Shown in pieces: positions 11,185-22,763 of a DNA stretch of 64,000 nucleotides. The position numbers and the translations under genes are program-made. Source of the DNA: Neurospora intermedia (taxonomy: Eukaryota > Ascomycota > Sordariomycetes > Sordariales > Sordariaceae); contig BTPP01000003.1 of assembly GCA_037102815.1 (NCBI GenBank), positions 930,001 through 994,000 on the forward strand, written 5' to 3'. Under the pieces are notes generated by a model. It ran no database searches. It worked only from the letters and a program-made list of their open reading frames with translations, and was not told where the DNA came from. Position 1 is the first letter of the stretch. Each line of letters starts with the position of its first letter.

Positions 11185-14100
11185 GTCACGATGATTTTGA
11201 CGAAAACATTTACGATTGCACGGATTCAAGTGGACGCGTTTCCTTCATCATTTCTGCAAAGAAACAAAACAACAAAAAAAAGCTTATCGGTCTACGGGCG
11301 TGGAGCATAGCACTAGTTCGAGGGTCAGTTTTAGGACCTGACAAGTATCGTCTATGGGTTTTCTTAGGCACGAACCATTGTTCACACTACAGTATCTCTT
11401 TTTGTTGTGGATTAGGGAATCTTGGGAATGATCTGTGTTACTAGCCTTAGCATACCGCTTTTTCCCACTGAACCTGGCAGTTTCGGTGCGAAAGAAGCAT
11501 ACATATGCACGGCGGGATTAGCTGTATGTGAGAAATCAGGCCGATGGGATCCCCGCATTCTTCATTCTTCTTAGCTAGTGCCTTTGGCAAATCTCTTACA
11601 GATACTAGAGCTACCTTCGGCATAGTATTGGGCGAGCTTTATTCCTTGGAGTGTTGAACGCCAAAAAGGGTGTCTCGGACGAGCAGGTTCGGGTATCATT
11701 ACAGGTGCCACTGCTATACAGCTCATATGCATGGTTAGAGAATACAACAGTTGAGCAATCGTGGTTTCCCATCTCAGATCTTCACTACGACCACGAACGT
11801 ATTTGATGGTGCCACGCTCGATATCCGCTGGGCGGCAATAACGCTATTTTGTAGTTCGTGTCTTAGAATTTATACTACAAAAAAGGTCCGATCTCAAGCC
11901 GAGATTAGACGCAGCACTTTGATAGGGCATGGACGGGACGATCACTCGCAACGGTAGAGGTACCGAGAATGATTGATGACCAGGGGATTGGGCTCCAGGG
12001 TTAGTGACACGCAGAAGAGCATCTACAGAGTGCAGCGCAATGAGCATTCATGCATAGAGGTAAGTTCGGTTTTTATAGTAGCGCCAGGATGATGCGTGAG
12101 TAGGAACGGGTAATAGTTCTCTTAGTGTCCGGCAATTCACGGCGTGCTAATCCTACAGTGTTTCAACATGCACATTTTACACACTTCATATATCTCTCTT
12201 ACGCTGGACGGTGTTATACGGAAATGAGGTAACGTCGGGGACCAACGAGATAGTCATTCAGTTGTTTGCCGGTGTCGAGTTCATGTTTCAACACAGATGG
12301 ATGCCCGGGCCATGGCTAAAGTTGCTAGTGTACGGCAAGGCTAATCGTCTGGGGAAATGAGTACGTCTTTGAATCCTCCCAAACTTGATGACTTTGTGTG
12401 CAATTGCCTGGTTGTCGCAGCGAGACTAAAAGTGGCTTGATGGTGGAGGGAAGAAGTAAAGATGCTAGTCTATTCAGTTCCTGTAAGTTCGATTTCTTAT
12501 GAGCCTAATGTTCTTTTGCTTCCAGGTACAAACAAGTAGCTCGAATTCTAAGGATAGTCACACAAATATACGTTTTCCCTATCATTCTAAGTGAGCGCTT
12601 AAGATTGCCAGAGGCTTAGTACGGCATAGGGTAGAATGTAGTATCAAGAAGAAGCGAAGCAAGTGGTCTGATGGCTGGATGTGAGGTAGAGGGTCTTCTT
12701 ATCGCTGTGGTCCATTGTATGTCTCAGCACTTGACTAGGGTAATCTGGAGAACAGCAGCTACATGCAATGCAGAACGAATAATACCTCGGCTAGGCAAGG
12801 AACTCCAGGCGAACGCAACTTGGGTGCATTAACCATTGATGCAAGTATTCGGCTCTACCGGTGGCCGGATTTTCTGACACGTTGACGGTTCACACATGGC
12901 TCACGAGGGTTACATACGTGGGAAACTGCCCCGTTTCTTTTTTTTCTTTGTCTCCAGTTTTGGTCAAAGTACGTGTAGTACGGTCCTCGTCGATTCCCGC
13001 GTACATGGCTGTATTCTGTCTCTAATGAAGAAAGCTCCCGCTGAAGATCAGCTGCGGTGGGCGGATGGCGAGGCTCGATGCGTTTTGTGTTGAGTGAATC
13101 ATGCGTCTGTCATTCAGTTAATAAAGAGGGACAGGACTGTTTTCTTCTTCGGCCTATAGGATCGAGTACTGAGGGTACAGTAAACATATGCCGCGACTCT
13201 CAAACATGGAAACACCTTTACACGTACTATACGGACATCGTGGCAGATTAGATAGATCCGGTCCTTGACGCTTAACATGAAGCGCGCTTCATGGACTTAC
13301 CTACCTAGCCGATGGGCGAGGACATGATGCTTGTGTGGATGACTACCTCTACATGCTGCAACTTGAGGCAGAGGTTATCACTCAAATCCCTTGCCCAGTT
13401 GTCCGCGCTACATACATACCTCGTTCTTATACAGACTACCTCTACTATTACACGCCACGCAGGTCGGTAGCATGCGTCTCGCCCTTTAGCAGAATGCGCC
13501 TTACCTCTTTTGCTTAAAAAAAAAAAAAAAAAGTAAAAACCATAGATGCACGCATGAGAAAAGCCATACAGGCAAACAGAGCTAGTAGTTACAGCTCGTA
13601 GTAGTTCACGGGGGAGACGGAATCGCCAAGCACTCGAGCTCCGTCCGTCGGAGGCTTGAGTGCAAGACAGGAGAAAATCTTTTGAGAGCCAACCTCATGT
13701 ATCCGAGTCAACTGAATCCGCAAATTCATGTCACTTGCATTATGGTCACGGTACTTATCTCTGTCATCCGCCGTCCTTCTTAGCGTGACAACTGAACTCA
13801 GAAGAGGGAACTTGCCCGGATACCAAAGTGGCAGGAACTTCTTCATCATCATTCCGATGACCATGAGTGCACTGCACGCAATGTAAGTACACCGAAGGTG
13901 TATCTGTTAGAAGGGGTAGTAGAGCGATGAAATTTCACATAGTTAAGGTCGAGTCTCACTAACAGATGTACTTACATCTCGCTGCTTCAGTTTTTCTGGA
14001 TCTTTGCTCCTTCGTTCCTTCCCTAATTGAACTCCAATATTAGCTGGGACATTTCCACTTGAATGCAGTGCCTGCCATGTGGGGACTCAGAGTTGTCGAG

Positions 14101-15488
14101 TAGTTGCTCGACGGTCGGGAAGTAACGACCATTGCTGGGAAAGAACAGTTTGCTCCACTGGCACTCCACCGTTGATAGCTCACAACAGTTTCTGAGAGAA
14201 ATTGAAGATTACAAGGTCTCAGTCCTACTACCCATACAGGCTTGCGGCCCTGGGATAGCGGGATTGGCGTGCAGTAGTCGGGGATGCGAGGAGGTAGAGG
14301 GAGTCGCGATGCACTCCTCTCGAAAGGAGCGGGACTTAGCTGTTGATTCTCCGGTGCGGGTGTGCACTCATCGATGGCATGGAAGAAGCTCCTATGAATT
14401 CAGTGTTCCGTCGCTTGATGCTGCAGTGCCTGGGGGATTTGGGGTTGCTGAGATGATGATGTCAATAGTACTTACCTCTACCTATATCCTTACCCTGACC
14501 GTACGGCAACCATAAGTAGAGCTAACATGTATTGTGGAGGTACACTGCGGGCATGCAACCGAAAAATCGCTACCCCATTTATCACCATCGCCTTCTTCAG
14601 TTGTCCTTCGTGAGACAGCTACCGTAGACCGCGCGTGGAGAACTGGACTCAATATTGTATGCAGTACACTCACCTGACTGCACGGGTCAGAAGGTCACTC
14701 GCCGCAGACTTCCGACCCTGGATAAGGATCTTCAGCTGAGGACGACATCTCCAGAGGCGGCATGGGGCTTCTCGGCTATTCTGCACAGTAAGGAGAGGGG
14801 GAAGAGTACTTAGTCGGGACCATGGTGCTGCACTGCAATGATGGCTGGGAGTAAACATCAACCTAAGTATCATCAGGCTCGGATTTTACTGGAAGCCGGA
14901 ATTGCAACTGAAAAGCCGTGATATTGTTCGAGTGCCAGGCGTCTAACCGATCTGATCTTATCCATGACTCCGTACAGCAGTACTCGAACACAGAAACTTC
15001 ATCATCCATCGATGACGAATCGAAAAAGTAGTCCAAATCCCAAGTGCACCAAAGAAGTCATGCCAGAATATGACCCGGCTTAGAAACAACATAGGAAATC
15101 ACCCTTGTCTCCTCGCCCTCATTTCCATGCTCATACCCATGCGATATATATCGTAGTATCCTTCACAACCCAAGTATGACCTTGCAAACCAAAAGAAAAC
15201 GCCTCCAAAGACAAAACCTCTATGCCAGAGAGGCCGTCATGCGTGAAAAAAAATGAAGTGCTGATCATGCAAACGTGATGGTTAAAACAGTATGCTCCAT
15301 CTCGCTCGCTGAATGCTCCAAGTTTGCTTGCTGCCACTGAGAAACCCAAGACTCCCAAAGGCATAACCCTATGCTCTTGAACGCACCTTTTCTTTTTGTA
15401 TCTCAAATGAATCATGAAGCCAATGAATCGGAGGTTTCGTTTGTAACTCATCGAGTGAAGTATAGTCTCTTGACTCATGAGAATGGGG
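11185..15488. other. 4.3-kb gene-poor stretch
   Basis: Between the dioxygenase stop and the CDC14 stop there are only short, unrecognised frames on both strands. A run of 17 A lies at 13516-13532. The two ends must contain the 3' untranslated regions and poly(A) sites of the converging genes. No tRNA-like or 5S-like structure was found. Confidence 0.55.
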
Positions 15489-17732
15489 TCACATTCCACT
15501 TATTTTACGCATTGCCGATACAGCGGCCGGACTGGTTGTCGAGTTTCCTATACTCCCAACTCGTCCACTCGTCTTTCGAACACCAGCTTCTCTGACGCTC
15601 CCAGGTGGATGGCGTTTCGCACTAGTGTTGCCTCGTATCTTGGTCAAAACTCCAGACGCGGAACTAGTGCGTGGAGCGTGGTCATGGGCCTTGACTCGTG
15701 CTGCGGCAGTGCCAATGTTCTCGATATCGTTCGATGCATCATTATCCATGACTTGATAAACAGTCGTTTTCGTGGTAGCGGTTTGGTGGGTGACAGACCG
15801 TTCGGGGGGTTGTCCTGGTGAAGTTGGAGCGGCAGATTGTCTTCGCCGAGATCTTCGAAGATTCCATTCCTCCTCTGCACTCGGCCCTTTTGAGCTCTTG
15901 TGAACTGTAATTACCTCGGTTGTCACTTCTGTCATGGGAACGGGTTCTTCCTCCACAGTGGTTTGAATAGGTCCCCGGCCATATCCTTTCTGGCGATCTA
16001 CTGCGCTCCGCTGCGTCTTCCTTGGCTGTCCTGGCGTAGGTGCGGGGAGGTAATCCTCTTGTACGCCGATATGATTGTCACGCGCCGAGTCCCGATCGAT
16101 CTCGCCTAGCGGTGTCCGAACTGATCCTCTGTTAGAGGGTGTGGACACGCCATTTTTGCTAGAGCTACGACCAAGACTCGTCTTCGACACGGCACGGATA
16201 GGGGTGCTGGGATGCGCTGTCCCGTTAGCCTGCGCGGCGGCGGCGGCGGCGGCGGCCATTTCTTTGCGCAGCCTCCGCTCAACCCGCTCCTCGATCCACC
16301 ACTCCCGGAAGATGCCCTGGTTCAGATGTAACCAATGCTGCTGAGGCCCTACGACCATGCCTGGGCGCATGAAGCGCATGTAGGCAATGACCTCGTTTGC
16401 TGTAAATCCATGTCGGTAGATCAGGTAGGCGCCAATAAGGCAGCCTGTTCGGCCGAGACCAGCTTTGCAATGAACAGCAATGCCCTTCTTCCTTGAGATG
16501 GTTTCATGGGCCATGCGGATAAATTTCCGTACGGTCGAAAGGGTAGGACATGTTCCGTCCTCAAAGATCATGTCGATGTGGTTGATTCCTAGGGCTTCAA
16601 AGTACGAGGGATTGTAGAGCTGCGAGTTCAGCCTGACGACAAGACCGATGTCTCGCTCCGAGAAATGCCTGAGGACATTTTTGAAGGGCTGCGGCAGCGT
16701 AGGATGTGCGTCGACGGCGGCTAAGGTCTTCGGCAGAAGTGACCACTGCTCGGTCCCCTCGGGGGTGGGAGCAACCGGGGTATGCTGAGGAGAGGCAAAT
16801 GCCAGAAAGTTGGGTGTAATCCAGTTGAAGTCGCCGTGCTCAACTCTCTCAAACTTTTCGTACTCGTCAAGGTCGAATGTCTCCAACACGCAGCAGCCTT
16901 CCTCCTTGGCCTTCCAAACGCCATACACAACGTCCTGAACCGTGATGCCGTAGTCGGCCTGGCTGTAGCCGGCGTCTCTGAACGGCATTAGAGGGGGGTC
17001 GACCTGGGCGACCGGCGCAAGAGCCAGATGCGGAGGCCACGATTGGATCAAAACCATGTAGCAAGCTAGTAGACAAGAGGCATTGGCACGACCTGAGGTA
17101 ACTTTGGTCAGTGATCATTGCTAATCTCGAAGGAGGCGGACTTAGATGACCTACTGCGTGGGTCGGCCCTGCTCCAGAACACTACCGGCCTCTCTTTGTT
17201 CTCCTTGGCCCCAAGAATTTCGTGGAACTGCAGGGCGAAGCGGTAAAGGTGGCCGATGTGGAACGGGCCAAAATCGTGGTGGAAGGCATTATATAGAAGA
17301 GTATCGTCGACAGTGAAGTAGTATGGCTTCTTACGCTCCGCGACCTGGTCGATTGTTCGTTGAGAGCGCTTGCGCGGGGACCGTGGTTCAGGATCTGGGT
17401 AGGGAAACAAGGTATGCTCGGTAGGAGGTTCAGAGTAAGATGCGAGGTACAATCGGTCTGTAAAGGTTAGTATACTGTAAGGCAATTGCTGATATTGTAG
17501 AGGATATTCAAAGGTGCACATATTGGGACGGGCAGCTCCGTTGCGGAGCGGTGAACATGGGATGCGGGTGGATCATAAACATGGAGTTTTCGGACAACGG
17601 AGCCAGAAGCAAGACAAAAAAAGTGTAACTTCAACTAAGAGAACCGGAGCGGCGCACAAATAATTTACACGTACCGGGAATGTACTCGATGATTTGCCCC
17701 AGATTGCTGGAGTGTCTGGAGGAAGGAGCCAT
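15489..17732 (-). CDS. cdc14: Cdc14 family dual-specificity phosphatase
   Basis: Exons run on the minus strand as 17732-17675, 17457-17155 and 17092-15489, giving 654 aa. The first exon encodes MAPSSRHSSNLGQIIEYIP and joins to DRLYLASYSEPP, the conserved Cdc14 N-terminus. The catalytic signature HCKAGLGRTG lies at about residues 328-337, with nucleophile Cys329 and the phosphate-binding Arg in Cx5R; the general-acid Asp is in the preceding IFEDGTCP loop. The conserved catalytic core is followed by a basic, Ser/Thr-rich tail of about 280 residues with an eight-alanine run, as expected for the regulatory and localisation tail. Cdc14 removes phosphates from Cdk sites at mitotic exit and septation and cycles between nucleolus and spindle poles. 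It is divergent from pcc1 across 1.4 kb. Confidence 0.96.
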
Positions 17733-19103
17733 GGCGTCGTGGCCTGGGAGGCTCAAAGTCGACTGTTTATGTCGAGAGAGCGATTGGCGTTGCGACAATG
17801 CGCAGGCGCAGGCATGTACGGGGATACTTAGTGATGCTGTGCAATGCAGTGAGCTATAGGGCGGCGGGAGCGAAGGATGTTAAACTCCAATTCGATGTTT
17901 TGTCGTTTGAGGGCTGCACTTTAGGTCGGCCAAAATTATGGTCGGATTGATTGACGGGAAGAAGGTGAGGTCGAGATCGCAGATCGTTTGCGAGCGATTG
18001 TGTGCCAACAAGGGAAAACCAAGCAGCCAAGCTGGGCTAGGTACCTAGGTATACCGCGAGGCAAGGGACTGTGTACTGCACTGGCAGGTGCGGGGTGGGA
18101 TGAAAGGGCTGAAAACAAGAGCCAAAGCCTCCAAAGAAGGACAAGAGGACACCGGCTGCGAGAATGCAATTCTTGTAAAGAACGAAAGCACCGGAGGCAG
18201 GAGAATTGAAGAAACAAAGGAGTGGGCAACTCGATGATGATGTGCGAGAGGAGGTCAGAAAAGACCGGTGGGTATGAGCTGGTTGCGGAGAACAGGTTTT
18301 GTAGCAGGTACGGCCTTTACCGGTACTTACCAAGAGCGGTGTTTTTGCTGGCAAGGTTGTATGTCGTGTGTGTATTGTCATTGGCAGGGACCCTGGCGAA
18401 CTGGAGAACGAGCGAGACCTTCACCTCACCTTCCATGCAGAGACCGCCTCCAAGTCGCAACTGATCTTGCCCGACCGCTCTGCCTGCGCCCGGGGTTTAG
18501 CGTGGGCCAGCGAAGAATTCGGGGGGCTTGGTATCTTCCAAAACAATTCACCGCCCAATAAGCGCGTGCAAAGCTCCATCTCACCCGCCGTTGTCCTGAC
18601 AACCTTCTCTCTTGGCATCCGCAGTCGCGCCTGGACCAGTAACATCCAATCATTCCGCTCTGACGGGAGATCCCCCCCCAGAGCTCCACTTTCCAGCTGA
18701 GGTAGAGAGGGAGGTGTTGCCGGAGCTTGTCCTTTTTCTGTAAAGCCGCCATGATGCCTTTGCGCCCAGCACACGGCAACAACCGAATATCGAAACTCGC
18801 TCCCTGTTCAGCCAGCCTGCCGCCTACGACCTTGCGATAACTGTAGACGATAATAACATCACTGCGGAATTACCAGTGTGAGATACAGTTTGAGGTTCCT
18901 ACGGAGTGTCCTACAAGGGCCTCTTATCGGTCATCACAGCCCAGGCACACTCGCAGCGGTTGGAATTCGACATTCGTCATCGGGTAGCGCTTACCACACA
19001 AACATCCCTGACAACCGTTAAACGAGTGCCAGTTTGAAACCTTTGGTTCACGACAACATATTTTTTGCAAGTGTTTATTCCGGGGTTATTAAAGACCGCA
19101 ACC
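17733..19103. other. divergent promoter region between cdc14 and pcc1
   Basis: The two start codons point away from each other, so both promoters must lie in this 1.4 kb. Short frames in it have no recognisable products. Long T-rich blocks lie not here but within the first pcc1 intron at 19180-19260. Confidence 0.6.
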
Positions 19104-19621
19104 ATGGCAACCGACGATAACTTCCCCTGCTCGCTGTAGGTCATTGCTTTTAGATTGTTATCTCATTCCTTGCTTTATTTGTTTTGATCGTTTGTCTAAA
19201 CTTTTTATTTATCCATTGTTAATTTCAATTTTTCATTTTGTACCATTCGTCTCATAACATTATCGTCACATCCTTGCTTCATTCAAACTCTGCATACCTT
19301 TCAAGATAATCGACACTAACACAGCAACCGACAAGAACACTTCGAGTGCCCTTCCCTGATGCTCGGTTAGCTTCTGTTGCCCTCCAGGCCTTGAGGGTGG
19401 ACAAGGAGCTCTCCGGCCTCGTGAAGCGGGAACTTTCGACCGTTGCGTCTCCTGGCAGCGAAGATGCTGGGGAGACGGTCCTGCAAGTCGACTACAAGGC
19501 CACCACGAACCGCATGCTCCGCGTTGCCGTGAATTCCTTCATGGACAGCCTGGCGTTGGTGTTGGAGGTGCAGGAGGAGATGGATGTGGATGTCATTGAG
19601 TCTGAGAAAGCCAGCATCTGA
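19104..19621 (+). CDS. pcc1: KEOPS/EKC complex subunit Pcc1
   Basis: Exons 19104-19135 and 19336-19621 give 105 aa, a normal length for Pcc1. The tiny first exon encodes ten codons (MATDDNFPCS) plus two bases. The 200-nt intron has a GTAGGT donor, a CTAAC branch motif and an AAG acceptor. The spliced product continues TLRVPFPDARLASVALQALR and ends in a segment TNRMLRVAVNSFMDSLALVL, the conserved Pcc1 dimer and helix region. Pcc1 is the small dimerising subunit of KEOPS, which makes the universal t6A37 modification of ANN-decoding tRNAs and also affects telomeres and transcription. Without the first exon the frame would start at an internal Met and lose the first beta strand, so the two-exon model is preferred. 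Confidence 0.93.
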
Positions 19622-20125
19622 GAGCTGCTTGTGTCGAGACTCTTACGGGTTCGTTCCTGCTACAGCAGACTCAATCCGCCCACTCTCCGCCCACTTTCAT
19701 CTGAGGCCAAAGATGACGCGACAGACATGGCGCCATGCCTCCGGACACTGAGCGGTTAGCAGGTAGAGGCAACAATGGTGGTTGATCACTACCTGTACGT
19801 ATGCCTATCTCCTCGGGTATGAGGTGTTCCTACGACGGTTTGTCGGGACCTGCCATTTGGACTTGCTGTTTCTGGGCATTACATGACAATCCGCACCTGC
19901 TTCGAGTAGGCGTGTCATCTGTTCATAGACAGGCAGGTAAAGATACCAATCAAAATAGTCACCAAAACAACGCAAGGAAGTTCCAGAGACATATCTATCC
20001 CTGCATTCAACCCTTAGCAGCGTTCAAATCATGGAATAAAGCTAGGTAAATGGGGTGTCTGGTTTTGAGTGTGCTCTTGCTTTCCTTGATACAGTGGTCA
20101 GGTATCAGTCAACCTGTGCGCGATG
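19622..20125. other. convergent intergenic region pcc1 / WD40 gene
   Basis: Both genes end here. An AATAAA hexamer at about 20034-20039 on the plus strand could serve pcc1 polyadenylation. No gene is seen. Confidence 0.5.
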
Positions 20126-21925
20126 CTATAGGTCATCGTCACCCATGGCTTCGTTGATCTCAATTCCTCTGCCACTGCCATGACCATTTGTCCCATCGAT
20201 CGCGCTGATGCCGTTCGGCTTGTCAAATTTTGACCGGCGGTCATGCTTTTTCCTCCGCACATTCTTGTAAACCTTGATGGTGCAATCCTGCCCAGAACTC
20301 ACCATGGTGTCGCCGTTGACATCCACCCAGAAACAAACCCCCTCGTGGGCCTTCTCGATACGCTGCACGATTTGCTTCGTCACCACATCCCACATTACAA
20401 TATCTCCGTCTTCACTGGCTGACACGACAAATGGCTTCCCCATATCACCATGCCGGTAGTCGTCCTGTGTATCCTTGTTGTCGGTCACCACGCCAAAACC
20501 TCCGCCTATAGAAAAGCCGCTGTTTTTATGGCCTTGGTATGTCTTCTTAACAGTTCCGGATACATAGTCCCAAAGACGAATGCTGTTATCGAGGTTAAAG
20601 GCGAGTACGAAGCGGCCGTTCGGGCTGAAACAAACATTGGTGACGGCGGGATTATCCTCGTGGACGAGCGTTCGGAGACATTGGCCGGTGGAGGTATCCC
20701 ATATGCGACTGTGCACACAAACCCAAAAATTAGCAACCATACACCATGAAGCCCGTGTTTTTTTTTTTTCTTTCGGGCAGGGGAAAGCATACATGAGTCC
20801 ATCCGTAGAGCAACTGACAACCAGTGTCCCATCACAGCAAAAGCCGATGCCGCTCACTGGGTCACTGTGAGCGGGCAAGCTGCGCATCAACCGACCAGCT
20901 CGCACATCCCACAGAAATACGGCCTCGTCATAACTCCCGCTGGCCAGAATATTCCCTTTTGGCGAAAAGGCGAGGCAATAAACATAGTTGTGATGTCCCA
21001 GTAGCGGGCCCATTCCTGTTCTACCTCCGCGTGCTGTCCTAGCAAGCTGGCTGCCGCCTCTAATGTACTCTCGTGGTCCTTGGCCACGGTTGCTTTCGTC
21101 CCCACAAGCGTGGGCGGGACTGGCGGTCACCCGGTCCCAGAGGCGGATGGCCTTGTCATCTGAACCGGTAGCCAGAGTGTTGCTGTCCGGTGCCCATGCC
21201 AGGCATGAGACTCCGGCCATGTGGCCTATGAGGGTATCAAGGTTGTTGCCCGTGGTGGCGTCCCAGATTTTGACGCTGCCGTCAGCGGAGGCGGAGGCGA
21301 TCCATTTTCCGTCTGGGGATATTCGAACCTGGCTGATGGCAGCAGTATGGCCGCTCAGCTCTAAGCGGGGTCGATAATTTGGTCGAAGCTGTTCGGCATG
21401 TGACTTGGAGGAACGGCGGCTTTGGAAGCGAGAAGGCGATTCGGAACGGGAGCGGTCGCGTATCGAGCTTGTTCGGGACCGTGACCGCGTGCGCGATCGA
21501 GAGCGAGGAGATCGGGATCGGGTTATAGAGCGCGAGTACGAGCGGCTCCTCGAGCGCGATGAGGTTCTGGACCGCGATTCGCGAGAGCTAGTTGATGACC
21601 TGGAGCGGTATCGCCGCTGTTGTTCGTCTTCGTCAGAACGGGGACTGGTGCTTCTGGTTCTACTCCTCCCACTTCTGCTTCTGCTTCGACTTGCGCTTGC
21701 ATCCCTGGTCCGGTTTGGGCTTGTAGGGAGACGGTCGCGGCGCGCCAACGGCCTGTGGGCACGAGATCGACCTTGGTATTCTGTTGTGTCTTCGTCGCGG
21801 TTCATGTCTTCGGCGGGTGAACTATATCGCGGCATCGAATTGGCGTCGTCGTCTGGAAGTCTACGGCGTTTGGGGTGAGGCGGCTCAGCAGCTGTGCCTG
21901 CGGGGGAAGCCCGGGCTTTGGGCAT
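20126..21925 (-). CDS. SR-rich WD40 repeat protein, Swd3/WDR5-like
   Basis: Exons are 21925-20793 and 20708-20126, giving 571 aa. An 84-nt intron (20709-20792; GTATGC donor, CAG acceptor) is in frame and free of stops, so the DNA reads through it. Removing it repairs a WD repeat (TDGL joined to IRIWDTSTG). The C-terminal about 400 residues hold seven WD40 units with GH and WD dipeptides (for example LSGHTAAISQV...VKIWD and LLGHHNYVYCL...VFLWD), a complete seven-bladed propeller like Swd3/WDR5, which binds histone H3/Set1 in COMPASS. The N-terminus (about residues 75-175) is a dense run of RS/SR dipeptides after a basic KRRR motif, resembling the RS domains of splicing proteins. An insertion containing GPREYIRGG splits two blades. 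COMPASS subunit is the best guess; a splicing-linked WD protein is the alternative. Confidence 0.85.
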   Translation of the reverse strand: MPKARASPAGTAAEPPHPKRRRLPDDDANSMPRYSSPAEDMNRDEDTTEYQGRSRAHRPLARRDRLPTSPNRTRDASASRSRSRSGRSRTRSTSPRSDEDEQQRRYRSRSSTSSRESRSRTSSRSRSRSYSRSITRSRSPRSRSRTRSRSRTSSIRDRSRSESPSRFQSRRSSKSHAEQLRPNYRPRLELSGHTAAISQVRISPDGKWIASASADGSVKIWDATTGNNLDTLIGHMAGVSCLAWAPDSNTLATGSDDKAIRLWDRVTASPAHACGDESNRGQGPREYIRGGSQLARTARGGRTGMGPLLGHHNYVYCLAFSPKGNILASGSYDEAVFLWDVRAGRLMRSLPAHSDPVSGIGFCCDGTLVVSCSTDGLMYAFPCPKEKKKTRASWCMVANFWVCVHSRIWDTSTGQCLRTLVHEDNPAVTNVCFSPNGRFVLAFNLDNSIRLWDYVSGTVKKTYQGHKNSGFSIGGGFGVVTDNKDTQDDYRHGDMGKPFVVSASEDGDIVMWDVVTKQIVQRIEKAHEGVCFWVDVNGDTMVSSGQDCTIKVYKNVRRKKHDRRSKFDKPNGISAIDGTNGHGSGRGIEINEAMGDDDL

Positions 21926-22763
21926 GTCGAGGGGAAGCTTTGCTTTAAAAGATGCCGTGCTGTCTAGGGGCGAAAGACACGGACCTGGCTATTGATAGAT
22001 GATGGGAGTCTGAGCTCGTGGGAACGCCAAGGTAATAGTAAAAGATAGAATATGTGGTTATAGATTCGTTTGTCGGGTTCTGTTGGCATCAGTCGGAGAG
22101 TGGAAGAAAGCTGAAAGTGGAAGTGGATGCGCGCGCACGCCAAGGTACCTTACCCGACTGTTTTGGAGGTGTAGGGGCGTGGGGCGGGCCACAAGTTCAC
22201 TTGTTATCAGAGTCCATAGGTATGCAAACAAAAGCCAACGACGAGGCCTTTGTTACCATTCATAACCATTAACGGGGAGTTATTGAATTTGCTAGGTACA
22301 ACTTGATGAGAGGAGCATGTTTCTTTGCCTAGATTGCAGGTTCAAAGTTCTTGTTTCTTTCATGTCCTCTGCTCTGAGATCCACCAAAGTCTGGATGTTC
22401 TTTTCTGCATGAGTCCGTGATTATCAGAGGTACACTAAGAAGGTCACCTGTGTACATAATTGGTCAATCCGTCGGCTGGAGCCGTCGTTGAAGTTCCCGG
22501 GCCGTCTTGATCTCTCAAAGATTGTGGAGAGCCTCCACACCAACTTGGCAATATGTACGCCAAACCTAGAATGGTTTAGTTGGGCGTGTTCGAGGATCGA
22601 GAGATAGCCGCCGTGACCGTAATTTGGAAGGCGAGTGCACTTTGATTGTTTTTCAAGTCTAACTAACACTCTGTATCATTTTTGAAGAGCTTTGCTGACT
22701 TTCACTCATTCATTGCGGTGCATCCGTGTGGGCGTATGATGAAGTTGCGGCTCCTCATTTGAC
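21926..22763. other. divergent promoter region WD40 gene / isc1
   Basis: Start codons on each side face away from one another, so this 838-bp region should contain both promoters. No additional gene or clear operator is visible. Confidence 0.55.

Noticed and set aside
21405-21878. Plus-strand Arg/Glu-rich frame of 157 aa
   Set aside because: It is the antisense of the RS-rich coding region of the WD40 protein.
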